DNA of 64,000 bases, from positions 744,001 through 808,000 of the forward strand of contig JAQGEQ010000339.1 of the NCBI GenBank assembly GCA_034620365.1, written 5' to 3'. Source of the stretch: Pegea sp. RAD2-039. Lineage: Eukaryota; Chordata; Thaliacea; Salpida; Salpidae. The translations under genes were made by a program, and so were the position numbers. The notes below the pieces were generated by a model. The model saw nothing but the letters and a program-made list of their open reading frames with translations, was not told the origin of the DNA and searched no databases. This document shows positions 27,201 through 39,500 of this stretch, one piece after another. Positions within the stretch are counted from its first letter, which is position 1; each line of letters starts with the position of its first letter.

Positions 27201-28074
27201 GTATTAAGATTTATGTAAAAGTTAATTCAATTTGACTAAATAAATAATTTTAGATGTAATCTTTTTTATTCTTGAGAAATAAAATTAAGCTACAATATTA
27301 TATAAAAAAACTGCCGGTATTTTAAATGAGTTACATTTCTAGAAATATGATTGTTAATTGTGCTTGCTTCTAAAATTAAATTGATTAATACGAATTTGTA
27401 GATGTTCTACTTGAATAGTTTTGCAGCTGTTAACTCTCTGTTTTAATGAAAGTGGTTTTCTCTTATGTCAATTATGGGATCTGTTAAAGCATATAAAGGT
27501 TAGAAAAAATAACCCGCTGTGATTTTAAGTTTACTTAGATATCAAGTTTAAAAAAACATTCTTTTTAATCATTGAACATACTCAAAGTATTTTAAGCTGT
27601 AATTTTCGTTGATTATCTAGCTTTCACAATTTTATAATACTTGCTGAAATATATAATAATTTCCCTAATTTCATTTTTATTTGAGGTTTTCTTCACACAA
27701 ATTTTATCAAAAATTATTATATTAATAAAATTTATTTAGATTAAACAATATAATTTCAGCTTCTTAATTTGTATTTTCTTTATTGTTAAGAAAAAAGTGT
27801 CGGAAAAGTAATTATTTTTGCAAGCTTTTTAATTACATTTATGAAGTTTGTTCCAAGCTGTTTTTTAAACCAACTATCTTTCAATTTTTTTTATTTAAAA
27901 CTTTCTCATAGTTATAAGACTTAATTAAATGTTTGTAGTAAATAAAGCTCAGATTTATAAAACGAGAAATATATATGCTCTGGGTTTAATATCACTACTA
28001 ACTGTGTACGAATTCTGAGCGCTTTTCCAGGATTTTGATATAATTTCTAAGTCATTTAAAGTTTAATTTTGTCA
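24215..28074. other. Intergenic; nothing recognised
   Basis: AT-rich spacer upstream of the IRF gene, which reads leftwards. Its promoter should lie in the first few hundred bases. No coding block, RNA gene or repeat could be supported. Confidence 0.5.
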
Positions 28075-28495
28075 AGTTTATTTATTTATTTATTACAATA
28101 AATGTGAAAGAGGGTGCCTAAAGAGAGCACCTCTCGCTAACACACATTCTCACAAATTAGATCTATTTGACGTGTAAACGAAAAAGCATATGACAATGAA
28201 GAATTGCACAGAATCATAGTATTGTAAAAGAGAAAAATTCACAGTTTAGAAATGGCAATGTTGGCGATATTATAACAATTCAGCTTTTTCTTGAACAGCA
28301 TAAGTGATTTTGACATGACAATCTCTGATGGCAGATTGTTCCATGTACTGATTGTGCGATATATACCAAAGTTAGAGACATTTTATTCGTAGTTTTTTGT
28401 ATCAAAAGCCTTAAAAATATATAATAGTATTTAGATCTTAATTTATTCAACTTGGTAAAAATAAAACTTTCATCGACCACTTTATAATTAAGTCC
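28075..28495 (-). mobile_element. CR1/L2-type LINE fragment, extreme 3' end
   Basis: Shortest of the three related fragments. On the minus strand it carries a stretch matching the 'WN.LP' block at the end of ORF2 (about 28,345-28,300), then the 3' region. That region matches the copies at 12,565 and 18,640, including the CTCTCGCTAACACACATT stretch, and it ends at low coordinates in an AATA-rich simple tail (complement of TTTATTTATTTATTA at about 28,080). Such short tandem tails are typical of CR1/L2 3' ends. Confidence 0.78.
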
Positions 28496-28896
28496 ATTAT
28501 ATCATCATGTAAATACATAAAGGCAAAGCATTAAAAAAGTAAATAAAAATGGTTTTCAAAGATTATTTCAATAACTAGGTCTTGATGGTGTTTACATGTG
28601 TTAGATTTGTATTTGAATTTTGGAAAAATAAAAGATTTTAAGTTATCAAATTAAAATATTTTTAGCAGCTTATCTAAAAATATATTTTTTAAATATTCTA
28701 TCAATTTCTTGTTTGTGATTATGTAAAAATTTAATGTATATATCTAAATTATTGTAATTTTTCAATTAAACTGATTGAGTGCTTATGTTAGTATGTTTAA
28801 TATTTACTCATTACCTTGTACATGTTGAAAATAATTTTATTTGATAAATATATATATAGTATATGAATATTTTTTGAAGGTACAATAAATATAATA

Positions 28897-30624
28897 ATGG
28901 CATCTAAGTTACCATCTTGTATGAGAAAAATTGTTGTAACTAAACTGACAAGCAACTTTAGAGAGGCTGTCTGTATAAAATCAACTGAAGTACCAAAGCC
29001 AGAACCAGGAAATATTCTTGTAAAGAACAAGTATGTTGGAATCAATGCGTCAGATGTCAACTTTTCTGCTGGAAAATACAATAAAGAATCTCCGCCATTT
29101 GATGCTGGTTTTGAAGCTGTAGGAAAAGTTGTTCAAATTGGAGATGGTGTACCTAAAAATTTGCTTGGTTCATCTGTGGCGCATATGACACCAGGAGCTT
29201 TTTCAGAGTATCAAATTGTATCAAGTAAACTTGCAATGCCTGTTCCTTATGAGAAACCTGACTTCTTACCCCTTATAGTCAGTGGCATGACTGCTAGATT
29301 AGCTCTTAAGAATTCTGCTGATCTAAAACCAAACGAAAAAGTAAATAAAAGTTTAATTAAGTCATATAGCTAAAATCTTATGATGTTTTATATAAATGAT
29401 GTAATTTGAGCTTTTTAAGCTTTATTTTAAGTTATTTATGTCGTAAATAAATTGTTTTTTATTAATGATAATAAATTTATAATAAACTTTATATACAAGT
29501 TATTTTATTTTTGATATAAAAACTGATTTAATTTTTATGAATCTTTAGATTGATTGCAAATTATTGACTTGTTGAATTTCTAGGTTTTAGTCACCGCAGC
29601 GGCTGGTGGAACTGGTCAATTTGCTGTTCAACTGGCCAAGCTAGCTGGTTGTTATGTCATTGGAACATGTTCATCTGCTAAAAAGGTTGAATTTCTTAAA
29701 TCAATTGGATGTGATCATGTCATAAATATTTCAGAAGAGGTACCTAGATAAACATTAATATCATGTTTCATGATTTACTAATAAAATAACATAAAATTGA
29801 TGGATTAAAATCATAATTAATATATCATTCTTATAGTTTAGTTTATTATTTTGATTTGTTGCTCTAAAGTATTTTATAAGAGCCTATAGCCAGTATCAAG
29901 GTATTTGTAGTAAAAATCTTAATTATTTGCTGATACTTTATTTGTTTTCAAGTTTAAACTTTTTTGTGATCAGTTCATAATGTATGATTCACCAAAAGTG
30001 TGATATTTTATAATTACTTTTTAATTTGATAGAATTTAGGATCTGTGTTAAAAGAAAACTATCCAGAAGGTGTTGATGTTGTGTATGAGTCTGTTGGTGG
30101 TGAAACATATGAAACTTGTATAAACAGATTAGCAGTTAAAGGAAGATTAATTGTCATCGGATATATCAGTGGTTACACCTCTCCTATGGGAGTAGCTACC
30201 TCTAAATCAGCAAGGTGAGATTTATCTTTACAGATTTTGTTTGTTGTTACTATTTGTAATTACTGAAAATTTGTTCATGGTATTTTATTTAGATTATTTA
30301 TTAACTTTATGAATAAATTTCTATAAACTGTTTAATACCAACAGAGCAGCAGCAGCTTTACCTGTGAAGTTGTTGATGAAAAGTGCCAGGGTTCAAGGCT
30401 TCTTTCTTTTTCACTATGCTCGCCAATATAAAGAAACTTTTGAAGAACTCTCTCAGCTGTTATTGGAGAACAAAATAAAGAGTCAAGTCGATACTGGTTC
30501 GACCTGTATTGAAAATGGGTTTAGAGGAATTGATAGTATTGTAGATGCAGTAGAATATTTGTATTCTAAAAAAAGTATAGGAAAAATAGTTGTTAATATT
30601 TCTCAAATTTCAAGCAATTTGTAG
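28897..30624 (+). CDS. PTGR3: Prostaglandin reductase 3 / zinc-binding alcohol dehydrogenase domain protein 2-like oxidoreductase
   Basis: Four in-frame exons, 28897-29340, 29584-29739, 30033-30214 and 30345-30624, encode 353 aa, slightly shorter than vertebrate PTGR3 (ZADH2), whose N-terminus is longer. It belongs to the MDR superfamily of NADPH-dependent reductases. The order of blocks fits closely: '[10 protein letters not shown]', '[15 protein letters not shown]', '[12 protein letters not shown]', 'MTPGAFSEY', '[12 protein letters not shown]', the nucleotide-binding '[17 protein letters not shown]' at residues 151-167, 'IGTCSS', '[14 protein letters not shown]', '[12 protein letters not shown]', 'VQGFFLFHY' and the C-terminal 'GKIVVNI'. 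No catalytic zinc cysteine/histidine set is seen, as in the quinone-oxidoreductase-like branch. Known homologues reduce 15-keto-prostaglandins and related enones and are reported in peroxisomes; the last residues here (SNL) resemble a type-1 peroxisomal signal, which is suggestive only. Confidence 0.94.
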
Positions 30625-32476
30625 TTAACTATTCATTGCCTAAATCATGAGTTTTCTTTATCAACATCTTTTGCTACTTGTATTGATAAGAGTTGTTTTA
30701 AGTTAAATCTTTAATTACAAGAGATTGTTTATATTTATGCAATTATTTAAAGACTTTTTTTAATTATGTGTTTTTCACACATATGTGAAATATAGATAAC
30801 GAAAAATTAATTCAACTTTTAATTTGTCAACTTATAAAGCAAGCAGCAATCATGTTTGTTAACAAAATATTTAGAAAATAAAGTATCACTACTAACGATT
30901 TCGTGTTTCATAGCTTAGCATCTTCTAAATGCAACTTATGTAACACATGGCATATTGACTAGATAGGTTTTTTTCTCATCTAAAGGAGCTTTACAAGATA
31001 AAGATCAAAATAAACTTGACTAGTGTAAACCAAAATATTTTCTCCTATAAGAATATAACTAATTTTTTTCATTTATTGCTGATTAATTTAAAAGAAAAAC
31101 TAACGGTTGTAATGTTTTATTTTGATTAATAAACCTTTGAAATGCTTAATATTGTACTTAAATTAAAGATTCTAAAATGTCCAATACAATTTAATTTTAC
31201 ACGGGTTTAACTCGACATTTGAGTGTTCATTTTGCAAGATTCAGTTACAACTTTAGGTTATCGTAAAGTTTTCAAACTAGTTAAGATTAGGTAATAAGAC
31301 AATTTGAATGTATTAATTATTTTTTATGTCACTAATGATTTTAGATGGTGTAATATAAGTTTGATTTGTAATGCCAGATATGCTGGTTCAATTATCGAAT
31401 ATTAGAAGTTTAACAAAGTAAAGCAGTTGATAAACCTCCTCTATTGGTAAATAACAAACAGACGCTTGTTTTATATACTAATTGGGGTTTGGTGGTTGAG
31501 TGTGCTTAGAAGACGTAATTGCGCGCAACTTTAAGCGTATATGATTCTAAAATAACTTATTTTCATGTTTCTAGAAATTTATTTTGACTATAAGGTTTTA
31601 ATCAACTGAACATAAATTTATGCTCATGTGATGAAGGTTTTCAAAAAAAAACATGTTAAAACTTGATAAAGAACTCTGAAATCCTCAGTATAAATTGCGA
31701 ATGGACATTTAGGGTAGGCATTTTTATTTAAGTTTTAATAAGTGGACATATCATACAAGCAATCGAGTTTCTAAATTTTATTTTAATATATACTATTTAT
31801 AAAACATTTGATTTTTTAAAACAACTATATTTAAAGCGACAGTTTATCAACTATACAAGCCACTAGATAGAGTCTTGCGTTGTCAAGGAAATTTGTTAAA
31901 CTTTAAACAACCCAAAGTTCTGAATTCAAATCTTTAAAAAAGCTATATTTTGATTTATTCTCAAAAACATTATTTTTAAATAATGCTTTGCATTTGATTT
32001 TAAACAATTTTTTTACTAATTATCATTTTAATCTTCAAAAGTCTGTTTTGCTAAAAATTTTTTAAACTTAGCAAAATTTTTGTTTATTAACTTGGTAAAA
32101 ATTATAAAAAAAGTTTTTTTTTTAAGTATTTTATAAATAATGTTTTGAAGATGTGAAAAAATATTTTTAATTATATCTATTTTATCATAAATGCAACACA
32201 TCTAATGAAATAAGTTCTAGAAAGCCAGGGTTCAATATTATATCTTGACTGTAAGATTGAGTTCTTCTTAGTTTACAGAAAAGGATCTTTCTATTTCATT
32301 TTTATTCTTAATTGACCAAATTCCTGATTATGCATTTTTATTTTTTCTAAATAAATTTGTCAGATTATTATTTCAGATACTTTGTTTAAAGAATAAATAC
32401 TTGTAGCAGCCACAAAAATCTGGCTGCTACTTCTAGAATAAGTCTCAAGTTGTTTTATTAAAATAAATAATCTAAA
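30625..32476. other. Intergenic; nothing recognised
   Basis: AT-rich spacer between two plus-strand genes. It must hold the 3' end of the PTGR3-like transcript and the HYDIN promoter. No domain, repeat or RNA gene is visible. Confidence 0.5.
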
Positions 32477-35400
32477 ATGGCGTGTAATAAAAGCATGATT
32501 GTATCAAATGGATTACAACATACAAATAATGTAAGTAGTTTAAATATGAACATTTTGAAAAGTATGGAAAGTAAAGTAGTAGCTCCAAGGAATCCGAAAC
32601 TGATAAAAACAGTAGAGGTCCCAAAAACCAGGGTGAGTTTTATTGAGTTTTTATCTTTTACTTTTGTTTTCAGTATCAATGAAAATATTAAAGATCATCA
32701 AAATGTTTTCTTAATACAGATGGCACCTTCGGAATATTTACATGAAATGAGTTTAGATACTGAACAAAAGTTGAGTGCAACCAGAGAAATGAGGCTTCCT
32801 AAGATTATAGAGTTACTTGATATGTCTGATACTACACACCAAAAGGTAGTTTTGTTCAAAGTTATTGTTTTTAAGTTGTCTATTTAACCCAATGTATAAT
32901 CTAAATGCAGATTTCATATGTTGACATTGAAGAAGCCATGTTCCAACCATTTCCATCAGAAATAGTTTATCAAAACTTTGAACCTTTTAAAACCATCGAA
33001 GTACCTTTAATACTACGCAATAATGACAAAGTAATTGGAATTTGATATTCAATTATTTCTTTATAAGTTTTTTTTTAGTTGAAATATCATCTAGATTTCT
33101 ACTTTCATTTTAAATGAATTTTTTTCTCAGGTCTCCCGTTTAGTTAAAGTATATCAGGAAGACTCACCTTACTTTGACATCATAAATCCTGATGACGTCA
33201 GTCACAAGGTTTGAAAAACTTTTTCGAACATAAAATAGTTTAAGAAATTAAATTATATTTGTAGGTAGCTCCTGGAATGTCTTCTTTATTTAGGATCCGT
33301 TTTACACCAGAAGACAACAAAGACTACCAACATGAGTTGGTTTGTATGACGGAGCGAGAAAAGTTTATTGTTCCAGTCCGTGCTATTGGAGCAAGAGCGA
33401 TCCTGGATTTTCCTGATGAAATTAATTTTGAAACCTCTCCAGTAAAGCATGTTAATTCAAAAACTTTATTTGTTAGAAATATTGGAAATAGAATTGCTAA
33501 ATATAAGTTTCAGTTAGAAAAGTAAGTTGCTTGTTATTTACGTTTTTCAAAATTTCAAATTTTTAATTACTTTTTATAGACCCTTCACTATTAAAAGCAA
33601 ACAAAGCAGTCTTGATATTGGTGATAGTATGCAAGTTATCATTGATTTCGAGCCATTAAAGATTGGAAGTTATAAAAGAGATCTTCTCGTTAAATATGAT
33701 TGTGGTAAGAACTATAAAAGATTTTTTAACTAATTGATATAAACACGGAATCTGCAGATGATGAGATTCATATAACTCTTCATGGTGAAGCAATTGATGC
33801 TAATGTTAGATTAGATCGAAATACGATTCGAATTGAACAGACTTTTATATCGATGGCAAATAAACGGACAGTGACTTTATACAATCGATCCAATGTTTTA
33901 GCATTCTTTAAATTTTCTTCATATGCTACAAGACAGGAAGAACAACTTCGAAAAAATAAGTAAATCCAGTATCCTAAAGAAGAGTACTCACTGGAATCCT
34001 TTGATGATTTTCAGGTATTGTGGAGATCTGAAAGATGAGGAGGAGCAAGAAAAGGAAAGATTTTTTGATGAATGTACGATTGATCCAACTCTAAGAGATC
34101 GTTTGTCCATTTTGACCAGGACTTTTCACAACAGAAAGCAAATGGTAGAAAATGATCCACTGGTTTTCCAAGATGACGTTTTTGAGATCGTTCCTGTTGT
34201 AAGTAGTCTCCAAATTTACTCTTCTCTTCTCTTATATTAAACTGTGATCTTTAGGAAGGTGAAGTCTGGCCAAACTCATCGATGGACATCTCTATCATCT
34301 TTCGTCCCATAATTGCGAAGCTCTACAACAAAACAATCTTCTGTGACGTCACAGGTAGAGAAACGAGACTTCCTTTGAAGATCAGAGGCGAAGGAATAGG
34401 ACCAAGATGTTTGTTATCATTTGACTCTTTAGACATAGGAGACGTTTTTGCAAGTTCTGATCACTCATATGAGGTCGGTTTAATCGTTTATCTTCTGGAA
34501 TCAACATTTTTATCTTTTTAGGTAATTATGGTGAACAAAGGCGACATTGATGCAATTTTTGGGTTGGCTAAAGCGACCAGCAGTCAAAATGTTGATGATA
34601 AATTTACATTTAATCCGAATGAAGGGATTATTCTACCAGGAGGACATCAAGCTATCAAGATTAATTTCAAATCATCAAACCTAGGCAAGATTGAGAAGAG
34701 ATTTACTTTCAATATTGACGGATCTAATCACCCTCTTACTTTCATGATTCGGTCAGTCTCTTTATTCTTTATATTTCTATTTCAAAAAAATGATTCTTCT
34801 AGAGGTAATGTAGTTGGGCCAACTTTTCATTTCAATGTCCAGCAGTTAGTTTTTGGAAGAGTTTCATTTGGATTTATACATTCTAAAGTTTGTACCCTCA
34901 AAAATACCTCGTTGGTTTCAATGAATGTCGTTTTTAGAGTACCAGGTTTGTAACAAAGTTCTAAATAATTGCTTAAAAAGCGAGTAACAAATTGATCGTT
35001 AGATGATGGAGATGGTGAAGCTAGTGTGGAATGTACTTCTTTTAGATCTCTAGATGGTTACAGGCAATCTTTTGTTGATCCACAGGAGTTTTCTATTACT
35101 CCAGCACAAGTAATTAGGAGCTTTTGAAGTATTTATATTATGTAAAAACTGAAAACATTTGATAACAGGCAACAATTCGTCCTCAAAGTGAAATTACTGT
35201 TCAAATATCTCTGTGCTCAAATACAGTGAAGAATTACGACTGTGAATTACATGTAGATGTGGTTGGTATTGGTGCTTCAATTGTTACTCTTCCTATATTA
35301 GCCACCTCTGTAGTTCCTAATATTCAGGTAGGTAACATGAAAAAGACGTTAAAAGTTAAATTTATAAACTAAATTTTTCAGCTTCTAACACCATGTATAG

Positions 35401-36520
35401 ATATGGGGAGATGTTTTGTTGATTACTCATATAGGACTATCGTGAAACTTGCAAATAATACCGACTTACCAGCTAAATACGATTTAGTTGAACAGAAAAA
35501 AGATGCTTTTACAAATACTCACTACTGTAGTTGTAATCCACACGGGATTATTGAAGCTAATTCAATTGTAGAAATTCCAATTAATCTACAGTTTTCAGAA
35601 GTTACTAAGTGTTCAGAAAATTGTCTTTTCACTATTTTTGGTAACACTGAACACAATTTAGTGAGTTGACATCCTCATATCCTCAACAAACTTCATTCTA
35701 CAATCTGTTGTTCTTTAGAAAGTCAAAATTAACGCTCTCGGTGAAGGACCTGTTGTGTTTTACAATCCTGAACGAATCCAATATGGAATGATTCAAGTTT
35801 TAACAGAAGTAGTGAAATTTGTGAATGTTGCAAATGAGTCTTTAATTTCTGCTAATTTCACCGCCCACATGGTAACCAACATTCGAATCAATTTGTTGTT
35901 TTAATCATATTTACACAGACAAGAGATAATCGAATGTTTCAAGTTTATCCAAATGAAGGAACAATTTTACCAAATAGTTCAGTCGATTTACAAATCACTG
36001 CATTTCTTAATGATGCTTTCAAGTAACTTCAGATTCTGAATTGAGTCTTTTCTACGAAGGACTTTTACAGATTCAACGACAAGTTACTAATTAGTATTGA
36101 AAAAGGACAAAATATCACCATCAATATTGAAGCTACTGGAACCGGGACTTCTATATTTTCCAATCCACCTTTAACCCCGTCAATTGATTTAGGGTCTCAC
36201 TTTGCTGGGTCCACATGTTCCCGAACATTCACTTTAACAAACCGAGGGCGAAGGTCACAAGCCTTAACATGGACCACAGAGGGATATGACCCAGCATTTC
36301 GTCGGTCAACAGTCCGGAAAGCTCATCAACTCAATCGTAACGATATGAAGTTCCGCGTGAGTGCTTCATCAACTCTTCTAAGACTCCTGGCTGATCCTAA
36401 TCTGTTACAGAATCAACATATAAAGATTCCAGATGTTCCAGTCTTCAAGATTACTCCGATGAGATTGACTCTTCGACCTAGAGAGAGTTGTGTGATGACT
36501 TTAGAAGGATCAACAGATAA
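32477..36520 (+). other. HYDIN: HYDIN exons 1-17 traced exactly
   Basis: Exons with consistent phase: 32477-32632, 32720-32845, 32911-33030, 33131-33208, 33265-33521, 33580-33704, 33758-33959, 34015-34198, 34255-34473, 34522-34751, 34803-34945, 35003-35109, 35169-35327, 35382-35660, 35719-35871, 35919-36022 and 36071-36520. Most introns are 47-59 nt. The encoded blocks 'RFTPEDNKDYQHEL', 'EREKFIVPVRAIGARAILD', 'VRNIGNRIAKYKF', 'ANVRLDRNTIRIEQTFISM' and 'GPTFHFNVQQLVFGRVSFG' are diagnostic for the N-terminal MSP-type modules. The ATG at 32477 was chosen because HYDIN homology starts about 30 codons later; an additional upstream exon is not excluded. Confidence 0.85.
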
Positions 36521-39500
36521 GTTGGTTTCAATCGATAATTTCGAATCATTCTTCTACTTCAATCATCTTTTAGATCACAACAAGTCGTCGAAACAATCGT
36601 CTGTTACTCAGTTGTGGGTCGGACAAATGGCAAAGAAAAAATTATTAAAACAACAGCCATGGCCAACTTCATCACTCCAGTCTTAAAGATCAGCAAAGAT
36701 CACATCAAATTTTGTATCGATAAACCATCTGATGATTCCAGTAGTCTAGAAGATCAACTCCAACATTTTACAGTTGATAATATCTCAAATCTTCCTCTAA
36801 CCTGTATCCTACAAACCAAACATCCTTTCCACGTGAGTTGATCTTCTTCTTCAATCTGATCTTGATCTTTTATTCCAACAACAGCTTCTGAATCGTGATT
36901 CAAAAACAAGCTCTATTGAGATTGATATGGATGTTGAAGAGCAAATTGCAGTGATCGTTTGTTTCGATCCCACTTATAAACGAGATCTAAAATCAAGATT
37001 CATCAACGGAAATGTCCGGATCACTTTCAAGCAGCATCCTCATCATGAAGTAGTGAAGTTGAGCGGAGAGGTAGATGTGATGTGATCCTAATTAGAGTCT
37101 TTTTCAAATCTTTATTTTCAGGTCAATTTTCCCAACTTACAATTAGATAAAAAAGAAATTAATTTCGGTTGTATCTTAAATGACACTGAAGTTGCCAGAC
37201 ATGTGGACATCACTAATTGCAGTCCCATGCCCTTGTCCTACCGCTGGTCATTTGTCGTTGAACCTAATCAGCGTAATATCACGTGAGTGTTGAGCTGTGA
37301 TATCGTCCAATCAACAGTGAGGGTTTGTTGAAGGCATGAGAAGAGTAAAATAAGATTTCGGCTTCTTCAAAATGATTGTGAAGAGAGTGTTGATGAGGAT
37401 GTTGATGTGAGTGTTGAAGGAAAAGATGAGATGAAGATACTGGAACTAGTTGAGATGGCTAAGGATGAAAAAGAAGTCCTAGATGAAGGGATGATGCTAA
37501 GAGAAGATGAAAATGAAGATGAAGAGTTGAAAAAACTTGCAAAAGATGAAGAAGATATTGAACAAGTTGAAGAAGTAGACCTAGATCCGTTTGTGATCAT
37601 TTAACAACTGTGTCTTTCGTAGATTGTGGATCAAAAATATCAAACAGAAGAAACTGTGGCGGGAATCACTAATCATCAAGATGCAGATCAAATAAATGAG
37701 GAAGAAAACAAGAAGAAACGAAGATGCCTGAGTCGAATTTCATCTTGTCATCAACCATCACATCCTAACAACACTAACATCGACGACTATCCTCTGTTGC
37801 CATGGTTACAAGCTGGTGATAACCGTATACCAGAAGGCGTTGAAGAAGTAAGATAAATCTGAAGTATTTAGGACTCGATTATATGTCATCATGTGGACAG
37901 GTCTTTGATATTTTGCCCTTATACGGGACCCTTGCACCAGGTGAAATGCAACGAGTCACTTTTACTTACTACGGTCATGCTGACGTGACTTGTAACGCCA
38001 AGTAAGCGTGTATGACGTCATGAACGCGAAGCACTAACCTTTATTTACAGGGCAGTATGCGAAGTACAAGGTGGGCCAAAGTATGAGGTCAAATTGGTCG
38101 GTTCCGCTTCATTGATTGAGTATGCTTTCGACAAAGCGGAAGTGGACTTTGGGAAACAGGTTCCGCTTCACTGCACATCGATATCTTGACGTCATCACCT
38201 TCTCATTGTAGATGTATAATCAAGTTTCCGTGGCAACACTGAGACTTGAAAATCCTGGAAGAGTTGGGTTTGATTTCGAAGGTGGGGCTGGTCTTGGGGT
38301 TCGTGTAGACGACAACATCACACCTGGTGTCCCAGTCCTTGAACCGATGTGTGGCCACGTGGACGCGTTTAGTGAAGTGGTCCTCAATATCTTCTACTTT
38401 GCAGGTGTCCCTGAAAAATTCCACAAAACCTTCCAGGTAATATCGGACGTGTATAAGCTACCACTGACCACTGTCCCACAGATACAAGTGGCCCATTTTG
38501 AACCGACCACTGTGACAATCATCGGCGAAGGAGTCTTTCATCGTCTCGTTCTTAATCTTCCTCGAATTGTTCCAGTGGAAGATAAGAAAATGATGTGTCT
38601 TCTCGAACAAGCTCGTCAGATAGTCGAACGTTCCAATCAATCTGAATCTGTTCCTGGAAGTAGAATGGAAGATAGAAGAAGAAGTGAACGGCAAAGTGTG
38701 AGCCGTGCCTCCGCTGAATCTGATGAAGTTAGGGACATTAGTGGTGATGTAAAACTTCAAATGGAGTTTGAAAGATTAGTGATCCAACAAGTTGCTTGTG
38801 AAACTCCCAGTATTTCATCTCCTTGTCTTAGTGATGCACCAAAGAAACGTAAAAGGTCTCAGCATCTTTGGATTCAATCTTTAATTCTAAACTTTTGATC
38901 TTTCAATGCAGGTTACGCATCAGTGAGTACATCCTGGATTTCGGCCATGTGGTCTTAGGTACAGTCAAGTCACATATAGTCCGGGCCACAAACACATCCA
39001 GCTTTCCATTCTCGTTCAAAGCTGACCGCAGTTCACTCTTTCAGTCCGGTAACTAACCATTTAATCGTGTCCACTTCTGACATCTACTTGTTAGGGTTTA
39101 ATGTGGATTTGGACTGCGTCCAACAACTACCAGGAGCCCCAAACCCAGAGACCGTTGAGTTTAAAATAACGTTTGACCCACGAGGTGGTAATTTACCAGT
39201 TGGACCAGTCTCTGCTGACATGTCTATTAATGTGAGTCCTGACCTTTTCCTTGTCCTTTTTCAGCTTTATTATTTCTTAGATTTTTAATGGGCCACAAAT
39301 AAATATTAAACTACATGCTGTGGTCGCTGTCCCAGACATGAAGGTCAGTACTGAGTTAGTGGACTTTGAAGAGGTGCAATGTGGTCAGTGTAAGATCGTG
39401 ACCTTTCAACTTCACAACCCGGAAAAGGTCCCGTGTGAATGGATGTCATTATCAGCAATGAAAGAAATAAAAAAAAAGAAGGTAAAATCATCTTCATCTT

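Noticed and set aside
28797-29081. 94-codon minus-strand frame over the PTGR3 start
   Set aside because: It overlaps the first PTGR3-like exon in antisense, and only the plus strand shows homology and splice structure.
31480-31560. Possible tRNA or tRNA-derived SINE (TGGTTGAGTG-like box A)
   Set aside because: No box B and no cloverleaf pairing could be found; the resemblance is limited to about ten bases.
37367-37600. Minus-strand Ser/Thr/Phe-rich frame of 77 codons
   Set aside because: It is the antisense shadow of the Glu/Asp/Lys-rich HYDIN exon; acidic repeats always give Ser/Phe-rich antisense frames.
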